A DNA stretch of 31,435 bases from Nemertoderma westbladi (GCA_032718475.1 JAUCBJ010000685.1:1-31435); one strand, 5' to 3'. Shown: positions 9,098-18,544, counted from the first letter of the stretch. Notes: generated by a model from the letters alone, not told the origin. Numbers and translations: made by a program.

Positions 9098-9495
9098 TTA
9101 GGAACCTCTACCTAATTGAATGTATGGTTTTAAAAGAATATCCATTAAGGTGCTTAAACCTTTTGTGGGGCAATGTTGGCCAACACCAATACATCTAAAT
9201 GTAAGGTCTGCAGGATTTGGTAAGTTCAATATATCAGATTGTTGATTCATATTGTCAACCCAACTCGGTATTTTTATAGCTTCATGGATTTTTGGTAATC
9301 CGTAGGCCCTTGATGTTTCAAACTCCCAGTTTACCACCGTAATGCACTTCGTTTTTGATTATCATTTTACCTTACGTTTTACAGTATTTATCTAACTTGG
9401 ATATTATGTTATTGTCTACGTTTTTCACTAATTTTATATATGTTGAGTCATCACTTAGCATATTCGTCATCTCTTGAATGCAAAAGTTTCTGTCG
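9098..9495 (-). pseudogene. Penelope-like element RT fragment
   Basis: The minus frame at 9098-9337 has FETSRAYGLPKIHEAIKIP, then NPADLTFRCIGVG, CPTKGLSTLMDILLKPYI. Upstream (9340-9495), in another frame, is MLSDDSTYIKLVKNVDN and IISKLDKYC. YGLPKIHK, then LxFRPIVxGPxCPTxxLSxxxDxLLKP, is characteristic of one branch of Penelope-like element reverse transcriptases. Here RPIV has become RCIG and the frame is shifted between the two parts, so it is dead. It abuts the family 2 LINE fragment. Confidence 0.75.
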
Positions 9496-9514
9496 GATAT
9501 AAATTTCTAAATAA

Positions 9515-9605
9515 TCAGGGGGAGTTGTTGAACTGGTTAGCGGTGCTGAGGAGGCCTAACTAGGGCCAACCTGTTCCGTATAACACTGGTTCATCGCCTC
9601 TGGGA
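9515..9605 (+). mobile_element. Possible tRNA-derived SINE head
   Basis: GTTGAACTGGTTAGCGG resembles a pol III A box and GGTTCATCGCC a B box, about 50 bp apart, as in a tRNA or SINE head. The segment does not fold into a clean tRNA by eye and has no clear tail. Confidence 0.4.
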
Positions 9606-9639
9606 TCCCTCTCGTCTTAAATTTATGTTTAGAAACATC

Positions 9640-9690
9640 TATCAGGTCGCCGTGCTGCATTACAGCTGCATTGAGTAAGGTATGCCATTA
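9640..9690 (-). repeat. Short LINE 3'-end relic
   Basis: GTGCTGCATTACAGCTGCATT is nearly the same as the sequence just inside the (TAG)n tail of the remnant at about 2573-2592, in the same orientation. It is probably the 3' end of another family 2 copy. Confidence 0.45.
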
Positions 9691-9763
9691 ATCAATAACA
9701 TTGGGCTGCCGAAACGCCTATACATTTTGTAATTGAAAATAATTTAAAATATTAACAACTTTT

Positions 9764-10333
9764 TTATACAGTAGAGTCAAATAAAATTAAAAGGATTTTA
9801 TAATAATTAATTATGCAACTTGCCCTTTTGGATTCGTCCATTGAGTTGTTGATGTGTCGAAGAAAGAATGAGGACAATATGGCAACATCATGTTCGTTAG
9901 CAGTTTGTATGTTAATTCGAAATTTCTTTTCATTTTTCTTCTTGTCTCTAAAGATTGAAAGTCCACCACCGCCTTTTGCCCCAGGAAATGATCGATCAAA
10001 ACGATGAGTTTGATATACTGTGATAGGGCCTTTACGCAAAGACAATAACCACTCGATAAAGTTTGCCTTTTCCTTAAATTTGAACATGAAGATTTCCTTT
10101 CCCCCTTTTACGTTTTCCTGTAAAAACTGATCTAAGACTGGTATAAAAGAGAGACCCTCAGATTCAAGACTATATGACCCTAAATTATACTGTGTCATCA
10201 GATCGGGAGAGATTACCCATATTGACTCATCTGACAGATCGTCGAGAAGTTGTCCACGAATTGCATCATTGCTCTCTAGTGATGGGAGAATTAATTTATC
10301 TTCACTATCCTCATTCTTTATTTTACGTGGCAT
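9764..10333 (-). CDS. Unknown protein, duplicated family, copy 2
   Basis: A 189-codon frame beginning MPRKIKNEDSEDK and ending LILFDSTV, TAA. It is related to the ORF at 368-976: 27 or so residue differences fall in the first 120 positions, many of them charge changes (for example Y20E, N31D, N32D, R35D, K36E relative to copy 1), while the remainder is identical. The hand count of base changes gives roughly equal rates at silent and replacement sites, so I cannot claim positive selection, yet no stop has appeared. No signal peptide, membrane helix or recognised domain. The stop codon is made at the junction with unique flanking DNA. Confidence 0.55.
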   Translation of the reverse strand: MPRKIKNEDSEDKLILPSLESNDAIRGQLLDDLSDESIWVISPDLMTQYNLGSYSLESEGLSFIPVLDQFLQENVKGGKEIFMFKFKEKANFIEWLLSLRKGPITVYQTHRFDRSFPGAKGGGGLSIFRDKKKNEKKFRINIQTANEHDVAILSSFFLRHINNSMDESKRASCIINYYKILLILFDSTV

Positions 10334-10448
10334 TTTGCATCGATTATTATTTAATACAATAATTTACATTTACATATGATAAAGTCCAGTAGAAACTTCC
10401 CTACATAGCAGAACTAAGAATCAACTGCATTGTTGCTTTGTTTTCATC
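9767..10448. repeat. Duplicated block, copy 2 (partner 410-1093)
   Basis: Second copy of the duplicated block, same orientation, about 9.36 kb from the first. Confidence 0.85.
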
Positions 10449-10569
10449 TCATTATTGATTTTTATAATTCTACCAATATGTAGCCCTAACAGTTAAGTGC
10501 TGAAGTATTTACTACTGTTTTCATAAAAAATGGATGGCTATAATGAACCGCTACTTTTTAGATTTTTGT

Positions 10570-10735
10570 TTTGCTATGTAATTGTTCTGGAACATTAGTC
10601 TTAGATAATATTTATTAACGTAGCTAGTGTTTTTTTACTAGCTAGTGGGGGGGGGGGGGGGGGGGGATGTATTTTGAAATTATAAAACAAATGTGAAAAC
10701 ATTGATATTTCAGAATTAAACTGTTGCAGAATAAT
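10570..10735 (-). mobile_element. Inverted-repeat family B, partial copy 2
   Basis: On the minus strand this reads like 4700-4820: ATATCAATGTTTTCACATTT, a TATAAT run, then CTAGCTAGT-A7-CACTAGCTAC and TTAATAAATATTATCT. The internal A/T-rich spot is interrupted by a G tract (10647-10668, plus strand). Weaker similarity to the element's outer arm (TTCTAGAACAT, and a G run followed by CTACTTTTTTGG) recurs at 11130-11315, so the copy may extend to there. Confidence 0.65.
10647..10668 (+). repeat. Poly(G) tract
   Basis: About 22 consecutive G, flanked by GCTAGT and ATGTATT. Confidence 0.9.
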
Positions 10736-11264
10736 ATTGATTGCAAAAATATTGATGATATTATAACAGTTTACAGCTTTTAGGCCTATATTAAACATGG
10801 TTTGTTACTTTTTGAACATCGTGTGGCGGTACAGTTTTCTGAATCTAAATTCAGCAAAGTGCCCCTGAATGAGATCCAGTTATTACAGTATTTATGTCTC
10901 TATTATTGAAGGATTATTGAAGAAACCCCTGCGGTTTTTAATTTTTGAATAACTCGAAAGAGGGTAGGTACAGTTGTAGTAGTAGGGTGGTAGGCATACC
11001 TACTGTAAGTAGGAGGTAGTAGGCCTACTGCTGTACTGTATTTAGTATTGAAGTGGAGACAAGACGATATAATTTGGCTACATATAACTTTGAGTGTAGA
11101 TCATGTTCCTAGCTACGTACTTTAATATCATATTCTAGAACATGTTGTCAAGATTTCAAAGAAATTATCAAAAGCATAACCATTGTATTAGATAATCTAT
11201 AAGAAACCGAGCAATAGCTTTCAAGTAGTGTAGATCGATTTCTTAGCTGCTAGAAGTGTTATGG

Positions 11265-11283
11265 TGGGGGGGGGGGGGGGGGG
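11265..11283 (+). repeat. Poly(G) tract
   Basis: About 18-19 consecutive G preceded by GTTATGGT and followed by ATGAAAAG. It is the second such tract within 620 bp and on the same strand. Confidence 0.9.
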
Positions 11284-11315
11284 ATGAAAAGAAAACTACT
11301 TTTTTGGTGACGGGT

Positions 11316-12128
11316 TAGCATTCTTTTGTACTATAAATCTCTATATGTTGGGGGCCTAATGTGCTTGACTTATTCATGCAGTAGAAGTTGTATCCTTTTT
11401 TCTACGAAATTCGGTCATAATATAGCCGAATAGATCCTATAGGAAAATCACGGAGCAAAATTTTGAACTAGCAACTTTTTTCGAAAATCTCGAAAATGTC
11501 CAAATTTTAAATCTTAGAATCTTTTCAGATTGTTGTTGTCAAATTTCTTAGAAAAGGTTGAGAATGGCGATTCGAAAGTCCTCCAAATCGCTTTTTAGGC
11601 AAGGGGATTTAGGTGGATGCTCGAATAATGGCGAATATCTCCATATTATTAAGATATGGACTTGAAAACATGTCGTAGGCCTATCCAATCTAAATCGGTT
11701 GCGTTTCAGATGAGCCCATTTCTAGAGCCCTAGAGCAGTTAAGCGAATTCAAGGTACCAGACCAAAGGCGGAAACAAACTGATGCGGGTGTATCCATGGA
11801 AACAATGATCAACAACGAAGTAGTACAATGCTAGAGGTCAGGGAATTTGAGCATCGAAAAGATAATTATCGTTCGGTTATTTATATTCTATTTAATATAA
11901 ATAATTGGCGGTGTGGTTAATAAATACATTGCAAATTTCACCCAAACTAGGGGTGGTGTACCACCGAAAATATAAACACAATAATTAGATTGCAAATAAA
12001 TATATATATTGATGTGATTAAAAAAAATATACAAATAGCTCCAGAGAAAATAGTATTATAATATATGATAAATTTTGAACAAATGTATGAATTTGTAATT
12101 CAATAAAAAAAATGCATTATAATTACGA
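11316..12128. other. Downstream flank of SCAP, no gene seen
   Basis: AT-rich. It should contain the SCAP 3' untranslated region. There is no AATAAA on the minus strand close to the stop; an ATTAAA at 11891-11896 (minus) is a candidate poly(A) signal only. Confidence 0.4.
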
Positions 12129-15100
12129 TTATTTATCCTCAAAATCAGAAAACTTCAAAACGTATAAATCGGTATTGAGAGAAGTGATGACCCTGTTGGA
12201 TTGGTAGAGTATGGTTGAATACGGGGGTTGCCAAGGATGGGAGATGAAATAGGTAGCGGAGTCGGTTGAGTCAGTGCGGGGTGACTCTCTGAGATACACG
12301 CCGTCCAGCCCAGGGATCGCGAGCATATTCCCTAACAAAATACCTAAACTGGAGACAACCTCCACGTCCATGGCGCCTATCTTAATCCCCGTTATTATAT
12401 CGTAGATGTACAACCGCTTGTCGTCGCCTAGAGACGCGACCCACGACCCGTAGCAGACCACGCTGCGGGTCGGCCCGCGGTGGCCAGCCAGTCTGCGGAC
12501 GCACAGACCCGACGGGACGCTCCAGACCCAGACCTCCCCGGTGGCGCTCCCACTAACCGCCATAGACTTGTCTCGGTCCACCGCCAGCGCGGTCACCTTC
12601 CCGGAATGTCCGACCATCCGAACGAAATGCCGTCGCTCGCCGTTGGAGGGCGACGGATCTATAACCGCGAGACTAGAGTCCCTACTTCCGGTCACAGTGT
12701 ACCTGTCTAGCAGCTCCAGGGCCACCACACTCGCATCGTGGGGGGTCGTCTGGTCCACCACGGACACCTCCATCGCCTCGTCCACATCGACGTGTTCCAC
12801 GATGCCGTTAACTCGACCGACAACGAGTCGCGTCCCGCAGTGGACTCGCCGCGCGCGCAGCACTGTGACACCCATCCCGCCATCGGAACCTCCCCCTCCT
12901 CCTCCCACCGGCCCCTTATAGACCCCCACCAACCCGCCGTTCGTTGCCTCCCATATCTCTACGTGTCCCAACATCGTCCCTGAGAAAACCAACTCACGTG
13001 AAACCGCGACGCACCAGACCGGCGAACGGAATGCTGTGAGCGCCTCAGAACGAACCCCAAGGTCCTCGGTTCGACCCCGACTCACATCCAACCGATTCCT
13101 TTCCAACTTCCTCAACCGAAGTTTTTCTCCTAATTTCTGCTTATCCGAGTCGGATAGTTTCCGCACAGACCGGAGTACGACGTCCCGCGCTGCATTAACC
13201 TGTCGGTCGATGCGACAGTGCGGGGTGTCGGACCCCTGTCGGAGATCCCACACCAACATCTCTCCGTCCAGCCCCACGCTCACCGCCCGGGGGCCGTCGC
13301 TGGCGACCAGATCCACGTGACTGCGGTGTCCCACGAGCCGCGATACGGACGAGCGGAACGCGGGATCCCCGCGGGACTCCAGCGGGTCGTACCGCCCCGG
13401 CCACACGGCCTTCCCGGTGTCCCGAGCGCCCAGGCAGCGGTACAACAGGGACAGCAATGCGATGAGAACCGCCCCGCAGAGGAACGACACACCGGTAACC
13501 AACGGGATGTCCCACAGCATCGAGCGGTCGCGCGGCAACAGTTTGCCGCGGAATAGATCGCGTTGCTGCGAGATGCGATCCTCGTCGGAGGAGCGAGCGG
13601 CGAGAGCAGAACGAGGCGATACGGAGAGGGAAAGATGTCGGGTTGGGAGGAAGGAGATGTAGGTACCAGCTAGAGAAATGTTATACAGCGAGAAGAGAGT
13701 CGGCCAATGGAGGTGGTGCGAGGAGTGGAGGAGCTGTCGGTTGGTTGGCTGACTGGTGAACCAATCCGATGAGTTGAGGTCTTCCGAGTCCCCCGTTATC
13801 CACCAGTAGTCGGCCTGGGTCGGGAAGTCTAAGTGCGGCTCGTTGGGCGTCGCGTTGCTGGGCTCGCTGCTAGGCGTGTCGGTGAGGCCACCACCGACGC
13901 TGTAACTGTAGAGGAAGACCGCGATCCAGAGAGCCGAGACGCCGATAGCGAGACGGTGGACGAACCTACTGGAAGCGAGGTAGAAGAAGATCTTGAGACG
14001 TCGCGATCCGCCTTCGGTTGACAACACCGGGCATCTCCTGTGCCTCGGATGGGGGTTCGGTTTGCGTGGCTGGGTGACAGTGCGGTTGGACTCGCAGTCG
14101 GTGACCCCGGGAGCGGCAGACGGAACGGCGGCGCCCTGGGAGATTAAATCGTCGAGTTCCAAACGGCGAATGTCGATGCTGAGGACCGGGATGAAGAACA
14201 TCGTCTGGAGGAAGAAGTCGCAACAGAGCGCGACCGCGGCGAAGGAGCAGAACTCCTGTACCTGCGAGATAAATGTAAAGAAGCCTAGGATAGAGAGGAA
14301 TAGTTCAGTGAGGAAGTACTTGGTGATGGTGACGCCCTCCTTGCTGAGGCCCTCGGCGATACGGAGTTTCACGTCCTTGGTTGGGGGGGTGTGGACCACG
14401 GACTTGGTGAGCACGAGGATATTCTCGAAGCCAATAACAACAGCGAGGTAAGGGAAAATCTCACTGCTACGTAAAGCCGAACGCAGTCCGATAAACGAGC
14501 ATATTCCTAACGACATACACAGCGATAGGGTGATCTGCATAACGGCGGCAAAAGCCAAACCCGATTTACTCTTAACCATTTCGATCTTGCGAACCGAAAA
14601 ATATACGTAGAGAAATAGAATTGAGTAAATAACTATAAAGGGGGTTAGTTCCGACCACGTTACTTCCGGTTTAAAGTAAACATGTAGAATAGAGGTATCG
14701 GAAGATTCTTCCCGGAAGGACACATTATATTTATCTAATAGATACGCAGTTTGCGCTGCGATAAACTGCGGGTCGTAGGAGTTGTAAACCAACGTAACGG
14801 CAAAACTGACCGGCCGTTGTTTATTACGAATAAAATATCGTTTTATCCCGGTGTCTTTCCACGATAAACCGAATAATATATCCTTTAAAGGTACAGTTGT
14901 GTCTGTATACCCGTTTGGGATGTAGTAAATAGATTTAATAAAGGAAGGGTCATCCAGAAATCCGCGTTTATTCAACCACATGCTTGTGGGAGACAGTAAC
15001 ACGCAATCGTGTGTTGGTAATAAAGTTTGAAGCAAAATGTTATTAACACCGCCAACTTTAAAGCACAAATCGTTTATTGTTTTAGCTGTTTTATCAGAAT

Positions 15101-15485
15101 TTTCGATATTAAAATCACGTAAATGTTCGATGATATCGAATGCCTCTGCTAACGTCGCTTTATACGCATCAGAAGGAATCAAAAGTTGCCAGTTCCACGG
15201 GGATACTATCGCCTTTACCAGAAACTGTTGCACAAATATACCTGAGTCTTTCTGAAACCATATAGGGAATGTCGGGTGTAAAACATCTTTGGTTAGGTGC
15301 TGATTTTTTGTATTAATTATTGTGTTGTATTCATCGCGTGACGTCATAAATTCCACAGGTGCCGACCCAGGGGGAGGGTAGTAAAGGAGGGGAGAGCAGC
15401 AAAGTAAAGCGATGCACATAGTGAAGGAAAGGGTGGCTGCCGGATGGCTGGCGCAGAATAGCCCGTGGTAGTAGAAGTAGCCCAT
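12129..15485 (-). CDS. SCAP: SCAP, SREBP cleavage-activating protein (single-exon frame)
   Basis: SCAP holds SREBP in the ER membrane, senses sterol and escorts SREBP to the Golgi in COPII vesicles. The frame codes about 1118 residues from the first ATG (GTT ATG G, acceptable Kozak). An in-frame TGA lies upstream and the nearest earlier start would be TTG. Seen in order: YYHGLFCAS and membrane helix 1 (14-37); luminal loop 1; sterol-sensing domain with five helices (about 280-436, with YVYFSVRKIEMVKSK and EIFPYLAVVIGFEN); IDIRR (D438, equal to Asp443 of mammals) then LELDDL (442-447), the counterpart of the COPII-binding MELADL; helix 7 (512-531); luminal HWPTLFSLYNISLA (593-606); helix 8 (660-683); then WD40 repeats with GH starts at 719, 959 and 1001 and WD-like ends at 745, 844, 987 and 1026. 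Possible N-glycosites are N254, N544, N571 and N602. It is shorter than human SCAP (1279), mainly in the cytosolic linker. No intron is needed anywhere. Confidence 0.95.
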   Translation of the reverse strand: MGYFYYHGLFCASHPAATLSFTMCIALLCCSPLLYYPPPGSAPVEFMTSRDEYNTIINTKNQHLTKDVLHPTFPIWFQKDSGIFVQQFLVKAIVSPWNWQLLIPSDAYKATLAEAFDIIEHLRDFNIENSDKTAKTINDLCFKVGGVNNILLQTLLPTHDCVLLSPTSMWLNKRGFLDDPSFIKSIYYIPNGYTDTTVPLKDILFGLSWKDTGIKRYFIRNKQRPVSFAVTLVYNSYDPQFIAAQTAYLLDKYNVSFREESSDTSILHVYFKPEVTWSELTPFIVIYSILFLYVYFSVRKIEMVKSKSGLAFAAVMQITLSLCMSLGICSFIGLRSALRSSEIFPYLAVVIGFENILVLTKSVVHTPPTKDVKLRIAEGLSKEGVTITKYFLTELFLSILGFFTFISQVQEFCSFAAVALCCDFFLQTMFFIPVLSIDIRRLELDDLISQGAAVPSAAPGVTDCESNRTVTQPRKPNPHPRHRRCPVLSTEGGSRRLKIFFYLASSRFVHRLAIGVSALWIAVFLYSYSVGGGLTDTPSSEPSNATPNEPHLDFPTQADYWWITGDSEDLNSSDWFTSQPTNRQLLHSSHHLHWPTLFSLYNISLAGTYISFLPTRHLSLSVSPRSALAARSSDEDRISQQRDLFRGKLLPRDRSMLWDIPLVTGVSFLCGAVLIALLSLLYRCLGARDTGKAVWPGRYDPLESRGDPAFRSSVSRLVGHRSHVDLVASDGPRAVSVGLDGEMLVWDLRQGSDTPHCRIDRQVNAARDVVLRSVRKLSDSDKQKLGEKLRLRKLERNRLDVSRGRTEDLGVRSEALTAFRSPVWCVAVSRELVFSGTMLGHVEIWEATNGGLVGVYKGPVGGGGGGSDGGMGVTVLRARRVHCGTRLVVGRVNGIVEHVDVDEAMEVSVVDQTTPHDASVVALELLDRYTVTGSRDSSLAVIDPSPSNGERRHFVRMVGHSGKVTALAVDRDKSMAVSGSATGEVWVWSVPSGLCVRRLAGHRGPTRSVVCYGSWVASLGDDKRLYIYDIITGIKIGAMDVEVVSSLGILLGNMLAIPGLDGVYLRESPRTDSTDSATYFISHPWQPPYSTILYQSNRVITSLNTDLYVLKFSDFEDK

Positions 15486-15950
15486 AACGGGAACACTGGC
15501 AGACAGGCAGACTGGGGTCGAAGGAGCCTCGAACAAACAAGCTCTCTCTCAACTGCTGAACTGTAAACTATCCTGTATCGCTGTATCCAATCGAATTATT
15601 GAAATATGAAAGATAGATAGGCCTACCCAAACCAGCAATCAGCCAAAAGCAGAATAAGCCTAGCAGCCTAGTTCTCGTAAATCGAAAATCCGTTAGGAAC
15701 ATTGGTCACTTTGCACTTTCTGGCTGGAGCTCAGCTAAACATAGTCCACATACTTACAACGACTGAACGATGAGATTCTAATTCTCAAATTAATTTATAG
15801 TATACTGTAGTACCGGTACCGGTATTTGTATTATACAGTTCAGCAGTTATAGGCAATAGGCCTACAATCCGCCTACATACAGACCTGCAGACATAATTTT
15901 ATGGCGATTCTAACAGTCTAATGGAATTGCAGAATGCTGGAGTAACGGTC
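15486..15950. other. Upstream flank of SCAP
   Basis: Presumed 5' untranslated and promoter region of SCAP on the minus strand. It is rich in short palindromes such as TAGGCCTA and ACCGGTACCGGT. I see no clear TATA box or sterol-regulatory element. A short first exon spliced to an acceptor here cannot be excluded. Confidence 0.35.
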
Positions 15951-16165
15951 TGCAGACTGCAGCTGCAGCCTGCATAGCATATATGTAGGCCTAGAGGCGT
16001 ACAGGACAGGATTGTTATTTCCACTGCTGATTGCAGATCTAACCAGTACTGCTACTGCAGACTGCAGCTGCAGCCTGCATAGCATATATGTAGGCCTAGA
16101 GGCGTACAGGACAGGATTGTTATTTCCACTGCTGATTGCAGATCTAACCAGTACTGCTACTGCAG
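15951..16165. repeat. 105-bp tandem duplication
   Basis: Two nearly perfect copies starting TGCAGACTGCAGCTGCAGCC at 15951 and 16056, continuing through TATGTAGGCCTAGAGGCG to CCAGTACTGCTA. Because 105 is 35 codons, the minus frame across it (15918-16310) shows a protein repeat, but it has no other support as a gene. Confidence 0.95.
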
Positions 16166-16211
16166 TCTGGCAATGGCAGTCCCGGTAACGGTATCTGCCT
16201 GTGCTGCTGTG

Positions 16212-16252
16212 TGTCAAGGACAACGACAACTCTAATAAGTAGAGTTGTCCTT
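16212..16252. repeat. Inverted repeat / hairpin
   Basis: AAGGACAACGACAACTCT faces AGAGTTGTCCTT across a short AATAAGT loop, with a six-base bulge in the left arm. Confidence 0.6.
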
Positions 16253-16449
16253 GGTATCTGTAGGACGACCTACTCCTGTACTCCCTGACTGCCCTACTGC
16301 AGTACTGCACTGCATACGTCAGTACGTGGATGTATCATGTATAGCTTTCATATTTAGCCGATATGTTTTAGTTTCAGTTTCAACAACAATAATTATAAGT
16401 ACCGGTCAAAAGATTACTCTACTACAGTTAGTATAGTAGTCCTTTGTAC

Positions 16450-17040
16450 CAGTATATATATACTATATAATCAATGTTTAAATCATAATCAGCTGTTTTT
16501 ACAAGCTTTAATAATAAATATACGGCTATAGTTTAAAAAAAAAAAATATAATCAATGTAATGTAAATTCTAAAAAAAACAAATTACGTACATGACGCATC
16601 CAAGCGGCCAGTTCACCACGCGATATTGGACACCTGCATACGGCTGGCGAACGCGGACACGGACTGCGGGGTTGCTGGGTAGTTCAGTTACTGCTGCGAC
16701 GGACAGGATTAATAAATAATAATACTAAAAATAGTAAATTTCAATGATTTGGTGTTACTGTATTTTTGTATGTTTGAATTTCCCCCGTAAATACTAAATG
16801 TAGCCTATTGTAGTATATTTATATTATTATTGGCAAAATAAACGAAAGAGGGTTCAAAAAAAAAATTACTAAAACTGACAAATAGAACTTACAAATACAC
16901 ATATGCAGCGGGCAGCATGCATCAGATTTGGTCGTACAAAAAATAATTACAAGACAGAGCTCCATTATTCGTAAATTACAAGCCGCCAAACATCTCTTGT
17001 AGCGCAATATAAAAAATTATGTTGTAGATTTGTGTGCATA
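16450..17040. other. Intergenic, no gene seen
   Basis: AT-rich with several A runs, and one GC-richer island near 16595-16700. No frame with recognisable protein. Confidence 0.45.
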
Positions 17041-17049
17041 CAGACGTGC

Positions 17050-17469
17050 TTGTTTTCAGTGTGAAAAGGCAAATCGAGAATTTGATATAAAACAAGAAGT
17101 AAACGTTCTCACTTGGAACTGAAAAAAGGCGTTCTATAAGTACGCCAAGAACCGGATAACTACGCGGTCATCCGTAGCTTCTCTGAAAGAAGTGATGGCT
17201 CATTGGTCATGTCAGATAATGAAAAAAGCGAATGGCTAATAGAGCAATTTTCTTCTTTTGGTGTTAATAATAATAATATTGAACCACCGGCACCGTTTAC
17301 TCCTGTAACGCCACAACTTTTTGATGTGCCTTGTATTTCTGAGCAAAAGGTTTACAAACATCTTTGTAAACTTCCACTGGAATACACAGGCACACCAGAC
17401 AGTGTTCCTGTGGATGATCAGACACTTTTAAGGTATGAACTTTGTGCACATTTATGTAAATTTGTTTAA
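17050..17469 (+). pseudogene. CR1/L2-like LINE fragment, N-terminal RT part
   Basis: KKAFYKYAKNRITTRSSVAS appears in one frame (17130s). After a frameshift comes the frame at 17203-17469 with VMSDNEKSEWLIEQFSSF and ISEQKVYKHLCKLP, followed by TGTPDSVP and LLRYELCAHLCKFV. These match the lead-in to LINE reverse transcriptase (DNEKA..LNxFFxSVF, then VxxxLxxLxxxKSPGPDxIPxxLLK). No intact polymerase core follows. Confidence 0.7.
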
Positions 17470-17589
17470 TAATAATAATTGAAGATATTTCTCACTTCTC
17501 CATAGAAACAAATTAATTAAATAATTAAATATTATGAACACTACTTCTGCAGCCTACAGTATACTGTAGATGTATTAATAAAATATTTA

Positions 17590-17765
17590 GATGTTTCGTA
17601 ACGTCACATAAAGACGAGTTGTAAACTGCCTATAAATGTTATTATAACTTTCGTTGGGCACAGCTTTTGCAAAGTCGGGAATGACGTCCAGGTGGGATCG
17701 AACTGGTGACCTCCGGTTTGGAAATCTGACGCTCTAATCATTCAGCTAGCGGCTCTATAACTATA
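17590..17765 (-). mobile_element. tRNA-derived SINE
   Basis: On minus: GCCGCTAGCTGAATGATTAGAGCG (A-box region; the run is split here as GCCGCTAGCTGA then ATGATTAGAGCG), an anticodon-arm-like CAGATTTCCAAACCGG, then CAGTTCGATCCC (B box). A non-tRNA body follows with GCTGTGCCCAACG. It separates the two halves of the LINE remnant. The 5' end is clear, the 3' end approximate. Confidence 0.65.
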
Positions 17766-17779
17766 ACAACTATAAGTGT

Positions 17780-18125
17780 TATGTAAGACCAGTTCTAGAA
17801 TACGCAAGTTGTATATGGAATCCATTTATGAAATGTAGACCTTTCTTTGGATTAACTGATAAATTGGATTCCGTACAACGCTACTTGACTAGACGGTTAT
17901 TTTTTCGTTGCCATATGAACCAACAATATATTGTTAGGCCATTCCTTTAAAATTCGGGGCCTTAAGTGCAACACTAATTGTGTCAGCAATATATTTTTTA
18001 ATCGCGTTGTTAATATTTGGAATGAACTTCCTACTTGTGTTGTCTCTAGTGCATCTGTAAATCGTCCCTGTCTTGAAAGAACAACACAAGCGACATATTT
18101 TTCAAAAATCACTTTTTTATTGTTT
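17780..18125 (+). pseudogene. CR1/L2-like LINE fragment, C-terminal RT part
   Basis: CYVRPVLEYASCIWNP, then LTDKLDSVQRYLTRRLFF, then in other frames IRGLKCNTN, FFNRVVNIWNELPTCVVSSAS. This is the standard tail of CR1/L2-type LINE ORF2 (YxxYVRPILEYASxVWxP ... VQRRFTRRL ... FFSNRVVNxWNxLP). It is frameshifted and interrupted by a 30-bp segment (18063-18092) that recurs elsewhere in inverted form. Confidence 0.8.
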
Positions 18126-18544
18126 CTGACTATTTAGAGCGCCCTCTACTGATCTATCGCGGTCTCGAAGGTTCAAAATCAACTGTTTAGAAGTTATAGG
18201 GCTGACCATAACAACTCAAGCGACATGTTTAGGTTGATCTAATGATAAGGCCAATTTTTTTATAACAACCTAAGCGACAACTTTTTATGTATACAATATT
18301 TCCATAGTAATCATGGGACTATCCAATGGAATAACACAAAAAGGCCATTGTTTTATAATAATAATAACTTACAAGAATGGCTCCATTTGAGCATGTTGTA
18401 GTAATAAACAGAAATTGAAATTGATAATGCAGTAAACACCTCGCTTACTTTCGTCGCTCGCCCCACATCGTTTACGGAATATCTCGATAACTAATTACTA
18501 ATTATTATCGTATATTCGTACCGTATGTCAGTATGTACCTTATA

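Noticed and set aside
368-10333. Positive selection between the two unknown ORFs
   Set aside because: Many changes are replacements, but my hand count gives silent and replacement rates about equal, so neutrality is not excluded.
12480-14451. Numerous plus-strand and other-frame ORFs across SCAP
   Set aside because: They overlap a strongly conserved gene in other frames; GC-rich coding DNA has few stops, so such shadows are expected.
15486-15536. Upstream extension of SCAP by 17 codons from a TTG
   Set aside because: TTG is not a usual animal start and an in-frame TGA lies just upstream; the first ATG at 15485 has a good context.
15918-16310. 130-codon minus frame upstream of SCAP with a 35-residue duplication
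   Set aside because: It follows the 105-bp tandem duplication; Arg/Tyr/Ser-rich low-complexity product with no relatives that I recognise.
17690-17762. Functional tRNA gene
   Set aside because: A and B boxes are present but the arms pair poorly and a non-tRNA body follows, as in a SINE. The same applies to the head at 5130-5200.
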